From Formicarius rufipectus (Eukaryota > Chordata > Aves > Passeriformes > Formicariidae): 64,000 nucleotides of DNA. The translations under genes were made by a program, and so were the position numbers. The DNA lies in the NCBI GenBank assembly GCA_013399695.1, contig VXAU01002306.1, positions 772,703 through 836,702 of the forward strand, written 5' to 3'. The number at the start of each line of letters is the position of its first letter. The first letter of the stretch is position 1. A model generated the notes under the pieces. That model was not told where the DNA came from. It ran no database searches and was given only the letters and a program-made list of their open reading frames with translations. Shown here in pieces: positions 14,101 to 26,013 of the stretch.

Positions 14101-16152
14101 TGCAGTGTAAAAAAAACTCACCAGTTCTTGTTTCACTGGATGTTCTTTTGGATTGATTCCCTGAGTAGCCAAGTACACTACAAGGGAAAAAAAATGTGAT
14201 TATTTTGAAACCAAAGGCTGTCATGACTGAGGGCCCAATCAAGCAGTCTCATAGGAAAACTGTCGTTTCTACATAAAATCATTACTGAGAATCGAATTTA
14301 ACTGTGTTGTTAAGTATCTGACAAACTATTACTATCAAATGTTGCAGCTAAAAAAAAACCCCTGAACAACATGATAAAAGTTTCTGCCCTTAAAAGGACA
14401 GAAGAGGTTGCCACTGAAAACCAGAAATGTCCTCGTGCATGTCCAAAGTCAGTTTTTCTAAACAGACATTTCTGACCTGGAGTTTCAACATCATTTGCCC
14501 TATGGATGGCAATAATGTGGGTCCTCGGGGTAACCACAAGTTTTTAATTATTTGGCTAATAAAATATGGTTATTTCATGTTTGCAGCTGTTGAGGTGTTC
14601 AGATGGCAATCACAAACACCACCTTCTCCTCCCACCACATACTCACCCCAGAACATCGAATTCAATGTGTACACCGAAACCAAATCCAGCTTTGCTTGTT
14701 CAAGAGGATCTAACTAGAATGGGAAAAAAAACCAAAAACACCACCACATTTGCACATTTTTAAAGCAAGATGTGCACAGATTATAGCAATAGGCACATTT
14801 TATAAATGTGAATGTATCAATGCACAGTTTTCGCACAAGTTCACTGACACTGTTCGTGCCTGTTTTCCATGCCATCACAGATCCATTCTCTCATCTCCAA
14901 TTATTCGCATCATTTTCCCAACCTCATGTTAAATGTCATACTCTCATACAGCCAAAAGCACAAAAATCTCTTGGCAAATAGCTCTTGGGCTACTGTTCCC
15001 ATAGTCAGAAACAAGTCCCTGTTTCTTCCACAGAAACTTAATCCAAAACAGTCATTGCTACCAATGGAAATTAAAAAAAAAAGAAGGTCTTAAGATTGCT
15101 GAAACTCAAATGTGAATATACAACAGATGAAAACTAACACCACTGTGTGTTCAATTCATGCTGGAATATTTAGGGATGTAAAGCAAAGGAAGAATAAAGG
15201 TAATGAGTTGGGGTATTTTTCCCCTTGACTGTCAAAGTCAACTTATTATTTCAGTCCTGCAGGATTTCCAGAAACTGATAACATCATCGTACAGCACACT
15301 AGTTCTAACATGGATACTGTCAAAAGATCTTGTGTTGTCAAGACTGTTTTCTTCATAATTTATTTGTGTAAGAAATCCTCACAGGATAAAGAAGCTCCCT
15401 TTTGTGCTGGCTTTTTCTTGCCCTACAGAAAGAAATCACATGTTAGGCTTCAAATGTTAAAAGACAGAGAAGTACAGAGTTCTCAGGCAGTTGCCCTGCT
15501 CTGCCTTTACACCCTGATAAAAAGCCACATTTTAGAGACTTACAACATAGCTAGAGGAGACAGCTCAGGTTGTGCAAGTCTAGACTTCTGGAATCAGATC
15601 AATCCTCCCTGCTGTCAGTTCACCTTTACAGCCCCCTGGGTACACTGAGTTCCATTAAGTTTTGGCTGTGAAGAAGCCTCAGACAAAAACGTGAATGACC
15701 CTTCCATTATCAAAGAGAGCTTGGCGTGCACTTTAAGGAAGGTCAGGAACAAGCCAGAACATCCTCTGCTTAAATGACTTGCTGGTAAGATCATCACTTA
15801 TCAGCTTGGAAGAGCATTTAATTGTTTAGTTTGTAAGGCTACCTGGATATCTTGGAAATGTAAGCATCTCAAATAGCAGCTATTAAAGGCTGAAGTGTCA
15901 TAGTTGTTATTGCAGTGGCTGGCCCGACAGAGCCTTTTATTTCAGTTCAGGTTTCCAAGTATTCTTGTATGAATAAGGAAAAGGGTTTTCAAAAGGAAGA
16001 TTATTTACCTTTTGCAGAAGCTCACTCCTGGAAACAGACATCATTGTCTTCAGCATCTCATCTACAGAGCCAAGAGATTTTTCAAATGCTGCAAGGTAAT
16101 CATGAATTTCAGTGGGGTATTCCTCTGAGTTATCATCTTCTGACATTTCCAT
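11156..16152 (-). CDS. C1D: C1D nuclear receptor corepressor / exosome cofactor, four coding exons
   Basis: Coding exons on the minus strand, in transcript order: 16152-16009, 14713-14647, 14177-14122 and 11332-11156 (stop TAA at 11158-11156). All junctions are GT-AG and the phases close, giving 147 residues (human is about 141). The family (Sas10/Utp3/C1D; yeast Rrp47/Lrp1) is known as a nuclear exosome cofactor working with EXOSC10 in rRNA 3' processing, and also as a DNA-PK and nuclear receptor corepressor partner. Diagnostic stretches seen are [60 protein letters not shown] and [10 protein letters not shown], followed by a Lys-rich tail. The start ATG is the first base of its exon. A second ATG two codons on (16146) is possible. 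The reading frame upstream in the predicted 5' exon is open but has no ATG. Exon 14713-14647 has two tandem acceptors 4 bp apart; only the upstream one keeps the frame. Confidence 0.95.
11333..14121 (-). other. C1D last intron, no coding content seen
   Basis: About 2.8 kb between the third and fourth coding exons. It is AT-rich, with short A-runs (for example near 12787) and a G-run near 13608-13623. No conserved exon, RNA gene or transposon was recognised. The other two C1D introns (14178-14646 and 14714-16008) are likewise featureless to my reading. Confidence 0.5.
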
Positions 16153-19100
16153 CTGCAAAGAGGAAACAACACTAGTAATCCTTTTCATTAAGTGCCTACA
16201 GAGTTAAAAGACTGTATTTTACAATAAAAGCATTAGCATTTATTCATTAAACACTCTAAGAAATGTTCTTTGTGAAGAGCTCTAGCAGGTAATGTCAACA
16301 GTGACACAGTTTAAGGTCCTGTAATTCCAGGGATATCTCCTGACTGCTGTGCAAAACAGCATGAAGGAGCATTACAAATGACATGACTGTAGTACCTGTT
16401 CTTGCAACAGTCCCCAAACAGTGTTTAGCTTTTATGGTCTGTGATAGAAAGGAATTATTTGCTTGTTTAAAAGAAGTGCTCTATAAATCACACTATATAA
16501 AGAGCTACATCAAGCAACAGGGAGGACACCTGGAAAAAAAAAATAAAAACAGGGATATGGCTTCAGCCTGTCTTAGAAGAGACATTACTTCAGCTTCACA
16601 GTGGTTATTCAGCACCAGCTATGTCAGGGTCAGTCACATCTTCCAAAGCTAAATTCGGAAGCTGGTCCAAAAACCTCTTCTTGTGAACCCTGTATCCTGT
16701 TTTCTAAATTCTCCATGGGGCATTACAATCTCTGATCTAACTCTCCCCATAAACAAAGCTGAGTTGATTCTGGGATTTCAGGATACTCTGGAAATCTTGC
16801 AGAGACACATCAATGCACTGCAACTGGGAAACAAGATGTGAAAAATCCCAACACACCCCCCTTTGGATCCCAGCATTTATAGCACCATGGCACTGGCTAC
16901 TGCCAAGCCACCTGCTGGCTTATAACAGACACCTTTAATTCCTCTCAAATCATAAATCACGTATTATCCTGGGGAGTTCATGTTACTTAGGGCTATGTTA
17001 TTTTCTACAACTTCTACTGGTTGGGCAACAAATTCTGGAACATCCTAAGGAAAGATAGAAGAAATAGCCAATTTTCCTGCCCATTTGGCAGGAGCTGCAT
17101 CAAGAACAGTGGGAGCACCTGGACGACCACAGTCCTTCCTCAGGATGAGTGGGATGACACCCTTCTCCAGCTGCTGAGTACAGAGGGCAGGAACAGAACC
17201 TGGAGAAACTGCACCTTACCTACAAACACCAAGCCACACAGTCAGTGCAAACAGCTCTCACATCACTGGAGTCTGTCTTAGATAACAATTTGACCTCTCC
17301 CTGTTACGTGTGAGAGAGGTTTCTTTTCATTTATATCGCCTCTTGGGGCTCAAAAAGGAGGAAGATTGGGAGGAAAAGCCTGTCTGCAACTCCAGTTTTA
17401 ATTTTATTGGTGTGATCAGCCAGTTACCAAACCCAGGTTCACTGCTGTTGTTTGCAGAGTTAAGAATTATAACCCCACTCAGCTGCATGACTATTCACCT
17501 TGGTCAGAGCTGGTTTTCAGACTGAGGACAGAACCACAATGCCAACCACAGCATGCTGAAGGTCCCCTCCCTACCCTGGATTGTAACCCACAGATGTAAA
17601 TAGTGTTTTCAGTCAGCTGCAGCAAAGCTAAGCAAGAAAGTTGAGTTGGACCTAAAAGATGCTGCTCACAAAAAAGCAAATCACCCCTACAATTATTTTT
17701 GATAACACTGGCAAATTTTATTCTCTCCTGGCCACCTGCCTTATAATCACCCTTGCTGGGTTGATTAAAAGGGTTCAGAAACAATGGTGGTTGTTAACTT
17801 TTAGACATATAATAGAGCATTAAAAAAAAAATCCCTCAAAGCTACAAACAAGACTAGATTTTCCCAGTTGTTAGTCCAGTTAGGTTTGGTCAGAAGGGGC
17901 CTGTCCATACACATTCCCTACACTTACAGAGGGTGGGAGGTGTAATCCAATCCACCAACCATCTAGAAGGCTTACCATCACTACAATACTTAACCCGCCA
18001 TGGGCTTAGTTTGATGGACAGGCGTGAACATAGTGATAAATTCCAACTTGACTCGCTCCCTTTATCAGTGTATCCAGCACCAGCAAGAACAAAAAAACAA
18101 CCAACAAAAGCCTGCAGCAGGAATGTGTTATCAAAACTAACTCGAGCTGTTTTACAGCAGTTGCAAGGATAAACAGTAACTAGAGGATATCTGATACTCT
18201 TTTTAGACCAAGCTAGACCTAAAGAATAAGAGAAAAGACTAGGAAGATAGAAGAAAGATAACAGATCCAGTTCAAAACACATTTTGCTGTGACTGCTGTC
18301 TCATGAACCAGATCCAAGTTTGTCTTTATATCACAAAGTATTCACTTGACACTGCCAATTAGCAAGGCAAGGGAAAGACATGCCTTGGACTTCAATGGAT
18401 TTCATTGATAAGTTAACTCCTTCAGCCCAGGGGAGGAGGAAGGACTTGCTGAATGTGTGTTTTCTGATCATTTCAACAGGAACCAGCAAGTTCCCACTCC
18501 TGCTGTGCAGGGACTTCTCTCTTTCCATTACACTGTTGTTTCAGCATTCCTAACCCCCAGGCAGGACATGCCAACACTAAGGCAGCACTCAACAGCCTGA
18601 AATGGTTTTGATAACATCAAATCAACGAGGGCACAATTACACTTCATCAGAAAACGTGTACATGGGAAACTCCAGAGAACTGTTTCTGCCAAAATCGATG
18701 CCCAGGTCACACAGTCACACCTGCAGAACCCCCAAGCCAAGCACAGGAGGAAGTGGGACCACCTCAGTGACTCTCCAGACAGACCTAAAGGCTGTGCTGC
18801 CCTCAGGAGTTATGGCTCAGTCATCAAACCACAAACAGAACTTTCCTCGATTTTTTTTCCCAGTGTTTCTCCGTGTATTTTGAACAAGCAAATACTGAAG
18901 TTGCTGTTTACCAGACAGGCTTTCTGGTTTGAATTTACTGACTTTCCAACAGATTTTAATTGGCACAGAGATCCCACTTTAAAAAATCGGGGGTAGTAGA
19001 AATATTCAGACGAGAGAAGTGACAAAAACCTTGCTGAGCCAGCACGTGAATAATGGGGGATTCTAAAGGAAATAAGACAGCATTTTTGCTATTAAACAGC

Positions 19101-22100
19101 AACACACAACCTGTGGCTGTGTGCACAAAGGCAATGCTTTATAGGAGCTTTCATTTTGAGAATGCAAAGGGAAATTCACAACCCACAAAGATAAAAGGGA
19201 AAAGGTCTACTCTGATTAAGGACACGGGGGCAAAACAAGTGTGATGAAAACTGTGGCATGACTTCATAACATTAATCTACCAGAAATAACTTTCCCTTCT
19301 AACCCTGAGCTTAAAAGCTGCCATATAGTTATTTGGGGGGAAATAAAGACATACATTTGAGGGAAAAAAAGGACTTTAAATTGCAAGGGTAAGGCATTTT
19401 AATGAGAAATTTCATGTGTTGCATTTAGGTCTGTTAAAAACTGTTTTACAAAATGAGCTTCCACACAGGTAGAAAATGCCTGGGTATTTTGCAATTTCTC
19501 AAAAATTCTGAATAAATTCTCATTTATTATGAAACACGACTACATTTATGCTTAGAAAACAAGGAACACGTTGCTTTCTTTGCAGTCAACATATCACTAC
19601 ACATATAAACCAGAGCAAGTAATACACTGGAACTGCAAAAAGGGAAGGGGTGGAAATATCAGACGTTATTAATGAACCACAGAAAAAGCCCCCAACTATG
19701 AAAAAGAGAAAATATGTCATCTTCTGCTGACTGCATAAAGAACACCAAACAGGTGACAATCAAAACCACTTCGCTGCAGTGTTAAACGCGGCTCTTGATC
19801 TAAGATACAACCAGGTTCAATGCTGCCCTAAGGAATTCTAAATAAAACCAAACAAAATACAGATGGCTGTGCACAATACAACCAGCAAAACTGCCCATCT
19901 TTACATTTATCTGCCAGAAGAACGAAGAGAGGAACTGCAGACCCCTTTAAAGAAAAGCACACTCGTGACTGCGCTCAATTTGCACGTGGCTTTTATGAGT
20001 GATTTTTAAATCTATCCGCTGCTTTAACACAAGCCTTAGAAAGCAATTGCCAGCTGGCTTAGAAAGGTAAACCCAAACCTCCCTTCCTGCCCACCCAACC
20101 CCAGAGGAAAACTGTCGTAGTGAAAGACAGGAGGCGCTGGGCACCTCTGTGAGAGATGTGGCTGAAGGTGGATGGGGAAAGCAGGGGGAGCTACAGCCAT
20201 GGGTCAGCATGGCAGGAGGAAAGCCCTACAGACAGAATTAAAACGTGCTCAGTGTTAGTGCCAGACACTTCAGCTGCGAGTAAGACTGCGAGGTCAGGAT
20301 AAAAACGGGGTGTTTGGAATATTTCCAAGCGTGCAACCCTAAGACAAAAGTAGTTTACCGTTCTGCTAAATAATGTGATTCATTTCACGTCTCGTGTTTA
20401 TTGTTACATATTCCCTAAGCACTGGAAGGACTGGCCTCCAAAGTGAGCTCAGATCTTTTATTTTTTAGATTATTCATCTTCCAAAAATCAGACCAGACTC
20501 TCCTCCTTTTCATGCATATTTACAAATCACACAGAGAAAACCCAAACTGAATGGAGAAAGCCAAAATAAACTGGAAACTTTTGGTCAGGGCACGTAAAAC
20601 CCTCTCTCAAACTGAAACCAAACACATTAGCGACACCAGCATGACAAACCACCTCTGTCAGCTCCTGAAAACAGGCACTGCCCTCCCTCTGGAGCTCTGG
20701 CTCACAGCCTGCAGTGAACACAAGCTCAGCAAAGGTGTCCCTCCTGCTGTGACACTGGAGCTCACTGCTGTGGATGTGGGACAACAGAACCACCCGCATC
20801 CTAAATTTTAAGCTAACACAGATCATGACTAAGTTCTCAGGTCACAGAAATCCACGTGTGCAAAACTCCAAGCACAAAAAGTTCTCATCTGTGACAGCCA
20901 CTCCTCAGCATTACTGCTGATAAGAAATGATGACTTGCCCACCAGTCATCACTGTGCCCACAGGTCTCTTTTGCTACTCAAGCCTTTCAAGCCAGCTTGG
21001 GGCAGCTAGAGAGCAGACCCAGCCCAGTTAGAGCTCTCTTGCAAAGCCCACTCACAACCTTGTTTGCAAGATTTCCATTGCAGAAGTAAAGCATACCAAG
21101 TGTACACCACACACACCCTTAAAAGTATCCCACCTCAAGCCATGGTAGTCAGCCAGTGCACCATGTGCATGACATTACAAATGGGCAATCATTTTTAACC
21201 CTGCCTTCAAAGTCAGGATCCAGTCTGCCTCTGAGATAAAGTCTCTTGAGCTTCAAAGGATCTGCAAAGTTTACTCTGACCTGTCTGAAAAGCAGATTAA
21301 AATTTAAATGGAGGGAATAATATTTTTGAGGCTTACTTACACTTCAGCCCATGGTGGATATCACATGAGAAAACAGCTTGGCTCAAACAACCCATACTCA
21401 CTACAGGCCCACCTATAACCATTTCTGATGTAAACCTTCAACTTGATCTTCACGATTCATAAAACATTTTCACTCTCTGTAGTCAGCTGTACAAGATTCC
21501 ACCTCTGACACAGCTGTTTCCTCTTCTGAACAAATCCAATATAACCCAGCTCTTGCTCAGCTCCATCCTGTCAGTACCCCCATCAGAAAGTGCAATGATA
21601 AAACCATCTTTCTTCAGCTATGCCCACAACATTCCCTGTTGAGAGGTTTTCATAACAGCTCTCACACTCAGGCTATGCTGCCACAGCTCAGTTCAAGGCT
21701 GGGGCTCTAATGATGATGCTCAACTTTTATGTCTAAACTGGTCTTTAAAACATACACAGAGTAACTACCAAGAACTTCTGGTACAGCAAGAGATGGTTTC
21801 CTTGGCCAAGCCAGCTTCCACACAGCAGGGACAGCAATCAACCCTGAATCCTTCTGCCCTTCCAAATCTCCAGTGAACAGAAAATAACCTGCCTCCAGTC
21901 TGCAGCTCCTGTGTGCTCTAAACCAGAGAGTTTACAGCCTCCTCTAGAATTTACTGCCACTCACCACTGGTATTAGCACGATAAATATCCAGAATTAAAG
22001 CCAAGGAGGTTTTTTTTAATTCTTTTTGAACTGCAGACCTGCTTTGTTTCCTTTAGCCACCGGTTCCACAATGCATGAAGAAGCACTTCCTTTTACCAGA

Positions 22101-24006
22101 ATTCAATTTCCTGTACTTTCATTTTGTGCAGCACCTCTCTGGGCAGTTTTGAACAGCAAGCTCAATGTATTTTTGGCTGTTTGCTATTTCACTGTGCTAA
22201 CAAGACTCTGGCACTATTAAAAGCATATTTACCCACTTTCTGGTTGAACGTAGCACAGTAACTGTGGGATGCTGTGTCCTAAGGATTGTGTTCTTAGGAT
22301 CAATCTCACTAATGCAGGGGGGAAAAAAAGGCAAAAATGTAAGAGCTGATAACCTGACAAAAAGGAGATCAGCTACTGTGAGCAAAGAAAAGGGATATGC
22401 TGAATCACTGAAAACTCATCTGGGGATTGAAACAGATGAAGCACTGCAGGATGGGGAACAGAGATGCCATTTGGCCTGGCACAGGAAGAGAGGGCATGGC
22501 AGTAACCACAGCCTGACATGGAGGGGAGAATAAAGAACCAGGAGAGCAAAGAAATTCTGGAAAAAGGAACCTCAGCCTTTTCCCAGCACAGATCTCCTAG
22601 AGAACAGCATGTCTGGCAAGTACTGTGTGTGTGATGGGGTAACCAAGCAGGTCACAGATCTCCAGGCCCTGCAGAAAGCCCCACAGCCAGGCTGCATGAA
22701 GGATGGAGAAAAAGAGCTACCGTGAACAAAGGTAATCAAGTCTGCAATCTCAAACCTTTCACTGTTATAACAACCCCTTGGCACCACATCCAGGTTATCA
22801 ATATCAAGCTTCCCTCTCACTCTCACCCCTCAAGCAGTCACCTGTGGTTCTTCTTTCTCTACTACCTTTTCCAGGTCTAGTTCTGCAACCTCCACCTGGA
22901 GCTGAGGTGGCCAGTACCATTCCAGTGCACTGTTTAATTATTTAGAGGAAAAGCACACCACAGATGCAGAAGTGATTCTAAAAACCTAAAACCACTTCCA
23001 AGAGGAAAGCACTTATCAGAAAGGTTTGTGTGACTACTGCACTTCTGAGAGGAAGCCTAAAAAACTCCATCTATTTCTTTCCAGTTTCTCATGTTCTGGA
23101 GTAGAGTTTTGTGTTCACAGAAATAACAACATCCAGGTATTTTAGACTGGAAGTGTTCTTTCATATCTTTAAAGCCAAGAAATGTGCGAGACACCTTCCA
23201 ATTTTGATGTTACAATCCAGATATTCCACTCCTGCTTGTCTTAAAAATGAGGCCTTTAAGTTGGCATAAAGTTTTACTTACAACTCGAAGTCCCTTCTAA
23301 GCCTGCAGTCAGGAAGCTGTGACAAAGCATGAGGAAGGGGACATTTTCACCTTCACAGCAACCTGAGAGAACTGGAACCAGACCTATCTTATTACAAAGT
23401 GCTTGAGTTTAGTAGTTTAAAGTACCACCTGCCCTTCCGTTAAGGGAAAGGAGTCCTGCTGAACTGTTTTAACCACGGTCTGTACGAGCAAACTTCATCT
23501 TCTCTTTGAAAAGCACACTCTTCTTACAGCAGCTACCGAGTTCTCACCATTTTACTGACTTTTAACAGGAACGCAGCAATTTCCTGCCTATAGCACAGGG
23601 GTGAAAAAAACCCTGCAGTCCATATTTTCCTTTTCATGAATAAGTAAGCAAGCCATGCACTGAAACATGCCATGCACTAAAACATGCCATGCCACGTGCC
23701 TGAAACATTCCAGGCCAGGCTGGACGGGGCTTGGAGCAGCCTGGGCTAGCGGAAGGTGTCCCTGCCCCGGGCTGGGGAGGTGGGACGGGATGCTCTTCGA
23801 GGTCCAACCCAAACCATTCCGCGTTTCGTTCCGCTCATGATCCATCCCCAGCAGCGCATCCCCGCCCCTTCGTACAGCCACTCCATCCTGCCCTCCATCC
23901 CTCCCTCCTTCCCGAGGGAAAGCCGTGATTAAACGCCAGGAAGCATCCAGGGGATGTGCGTGGGAAGAGCACACGGGGGGTGGAGGGGGGGTCCCCACGG
24001 TCTTAC
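16153..24006 (-). other. C1D intron 1 (predicted), no coding content seen
   Basis: About 7.85 kb of mostly AT-rich sequence lies between the predicted 5'UTR exon and the first coding exon. I see no conserved protein-coding stretch; the open frames are short and unrelated to any family I know. The only recognised element is the CR1 remnant at its 5' end. Whether other exons (alternative 5'UTR) lie here cannot be told from sequence alone. Confidence 0.5.
23695..23830 (+). mobile_element. CR1 LINE 3' remnant
   Basis: The stretch reads as the 3' end of an avian CR1: a 'ccaggctggacggggcttgg' segment, then 'ggaaggtgtccctgcc', then 'ggtccaacccaaaccattc'. After that the expected ATTCTATGAT repeats are replaced by CpG-rich sequence. 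It lies in the predicted C1D intron 1, touching the promoter CpG island. Confidence 0.75.
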
Positions 24007-24200
24007 CTGCGGGCAGGTGAGCGGGGAGGGAGCGGGGATGGGAGCGGGATGTGACGGAGGAGGAGAAAAGGAAGGAGGAGGGCAGGGCTCGGGAAGGGGC
24101 AAGGCTCGGGAAGGGGCAGGGCTGGCGGGGCAAGCGACGCGGTTTGGGGCGGAGCTGCGGTGCGGCACTGGGGAAAGGGACAGGGCATGGATAGGGGAGG
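23830..24200 (-). promoter_or_regulatory. CpG-rich promoter region of C1D
   Basis: GC content and CpG density rise sharply here against AT-rich flanks. A GC box (GGGGCGG, 24146-24152) lies near the expected 5' end of the C1D first exon. No TATA box is evident, as usual for housekeeping CpG promoters. A CR1 remnant abuts the island on its intronic side (about 23.70-23.83 kb), and a purine-only tract abuts it on the outer side (from about 24.17 kb). Confidence 0.55.
24007..24170 (-). other. C1D: Predicted C1D 5' untranslated exon (start site not fixed)
   Basis: A consensus donor GTAAGA (24006-24001, minus strand) sits at the inner edge of a GC-rich island. It could splice to the C1D coding exon whose acceptor lies at 16153-16154, leaving a first intron of about 7.85 kb. 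The sequence from 24007 to about 24170 has no ATG on the minus strand, as expected for a 5'UTR exon. The transcription start is not visible, so the outer limit is a guess. Inference only; cDNA would settle it. Confidence 0.55.
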
Positions 24201-24642
24201 AATTATGGGGAGGGAGGAGTTATGGGNGAGGAGTTATGGGGGGGAGGCGGGGGGGAGACAGAGAGAGAGGAATGAAAGAGCGGGGAGAAGAGGGATGGGA
24301 AGGAAAAGCAAGGGAAGGGAAAGGAGAAAGAAAAAGGAAAGGAGAAAGAAAGATAGAAAAAGGAAAAGAAAGGATAAAGAAAAGGTAAGGCAAGGAAAGG
24401 AGTAAAAAAGAGGAAAAAAGGGAAGGAAAGGAAGGGAAGAAAGAGGAAGGAGAAAAGGAAAGGAGAAAGAAAGGGGATGGGAAGGAAAGAACGAAAGAGG
24501 GAGAGAAGAGGGGAGTGAGAAAGGAAGAAAGAAAAAGCATAAGGAAAGGAGAAAGGAAAAGAAAGGGAAAGGAANNNNNNNNNNNNNNNNNNNNNNNNNN
24601 NNNNNNNNNNNNNNNNNNNNNNNNNNNNNNNNNNNNNNNNNN

Positions 24643-24697
<55 letters not shown>

Positions 24698-24888
24698 GAA
24701 AAAAATAAATTAGGGAGAGGGAAAGAAAAAAAAGGAAAAGAAAAAAGGTAAAGACAAAAAATAAAAAGAAGAGAGAAAAAAATTAAAAGGGGAAAACTAA
24801 AAGGAAAAAGAGAAAAGAAAAATTAAAAGAGAAAAGAAAAATTAAAAGAGAAAAGAAAAATTAAAAGAGAAAAAAAAATTAGTAAGAA
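24170..24888. repeat. Polypurine tract with AAAG microsatellite and assembly gap
   Basis: About 700 bp in which the plus strand is almost entirely A and G. It begins GA/GGA-rich with a short repeated segment around 'ggaggagttatggg', continues as mixed AAAGG repeats, and is broken by Ns. It resumes as a perfect (AAAG)n array at 24643-24697 and ends in three copies of a roughly 19-bp unit ('attaaaagagaaaagaaaa') at about 24818-24880. It lies directly upstream of the predicted C1D start. Confidence 0.85.
24575..24642. other. Assembly gap (68 Ns)
   Basis: A run of 68 N within the purine tract, bordered by AAAG repeats. The true repeat length is unknown. A single N also occurs at 24227. Confidence 0.99.
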
Positions 24889-25599
24889 CCCCAGTTGTGA
24901 TTCCAGCATGGATTCAGCTGATGGGATGTGCAGGGTCCTGGGAGCAACTGGCCATGCTGGGGGTACCTTCTTGAGGGGTTTCCCCATCCTGAGGACAGGT
25001 TTCTCACTTTCAAGGCAAATTATTTACCATGCACACTCTGTTCTTTCAGACCTTTCTGGAAATGGGTCAGAGGGCCTTGGGGGTCTTGTGTGGTCCTGGT
25101 CCCCCCTACAGTCCATTCCCAACTCTTGACCTCATTCCTGCACTGGTGCTGGGCTATGTTCTGATCTCCTGGAACAAAAGCTGATGATTCATTCCTTGGT
25201 GGGCTCCAAAGCCATCCAGTTTTCAGTGCTTAAGACATAGGCAGTGGCCCTTTATCTTCTGGGATTCTGCAGTGGGGAGGGAGCTGCTCTTTTGAGGCAG
25301 AAAACACTCTTTCCAGCAGCCAGCTCCTCTGGGTGGTGGACGTAAACAACTGGCACCACACCTCTCCAGCTGTTCCCAAGCATTCCCAGTTGCTTGCTGG
25401 AGAAAGGGAGGCACAGATTGGGTTTGGAGGTGGTCCCCTAATGCCAGACATGACATGGATGCATCCCAGAGGGTCGGCACCTGTTCCTAAGGCTGCACAT
25501 CTTCACCTCGTCCTGGATTGAGGGTCAGTTCCCAATGGTGTTACTGGTTGTGTTCTCCACTGGGTTTCTCCTCAGGTTCAGAGGAGGCCACCAATGTGA

Positions 25600-26013
25600 T
25601 TAGAGAGGGATAGAGCAGCTCTGATGAGGTGACTTGGCATTGTTTAGCCTGGAAAAGAGACAGCTTAGGGGTAACCTAGTTGTGACTTTCCAGTGCTGGA
25701 ATGGAGTCTATGAGAAAGATGGAGAGGGATTATTTACCGGAGTATGTAGTGACAGGACAAGGGGGGATGGATTCAAACTGACAGAGTAGATTTAGGTTGG
25801 ATATTAGGAAGAAATTCTGCCCTGTGAGGGTGGTGGGGCACTGACAGAGGTTGCCAAGAGAAGCTGTGGGTGCCCCATCCCTGGAAGTGTTTAAGGCTGG
25901 GTTGGATGTGGCTCTGAGCAAGCCAGCCTAGTGGAAGGTGTCCCTGTCTTTAGCAGGGGGGTTGGAACAAGATGGTCTTTAAGGTCCTTTCCAACCCAAA
26001 CTATTCTATGATT
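25600..26013 (+). mobile_element. CR1 LINE, 3' end fragment
   Basis: This is a 5'-truncated CR1 in plus orientation. Recognisable segments are 'cctggaaaagagacagctta', 'aggaagaaattctgccctgt', 'ggtggggcactgacagaggt', 'ggaaggtgtccctgtc' and 'ttccaacccaaactattcta'. It ends with the typical ATTCTATGATT 3' terminus at 26003-26013. No reading frame is preserved. The exact 5' limit is uncertain by about 40 bp. Confidence 0.9.

Noticed and set aside
23588..24133. 181-codon minus-strand Pro/Ser-rich open frame at the C1D island
   Set aside because: Long frames are expected in GC-rich islands, and it runs through the CR1 remnant. It is not in register with a supported start.
24150..24168. Upstream in-frame start for C1D in the predicted 5' exon
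   Set aside because: The frame is open through the exon, but the only start-like codon is GTG at 24168. No ATG exists, so the exon 2 ATG is preferred.
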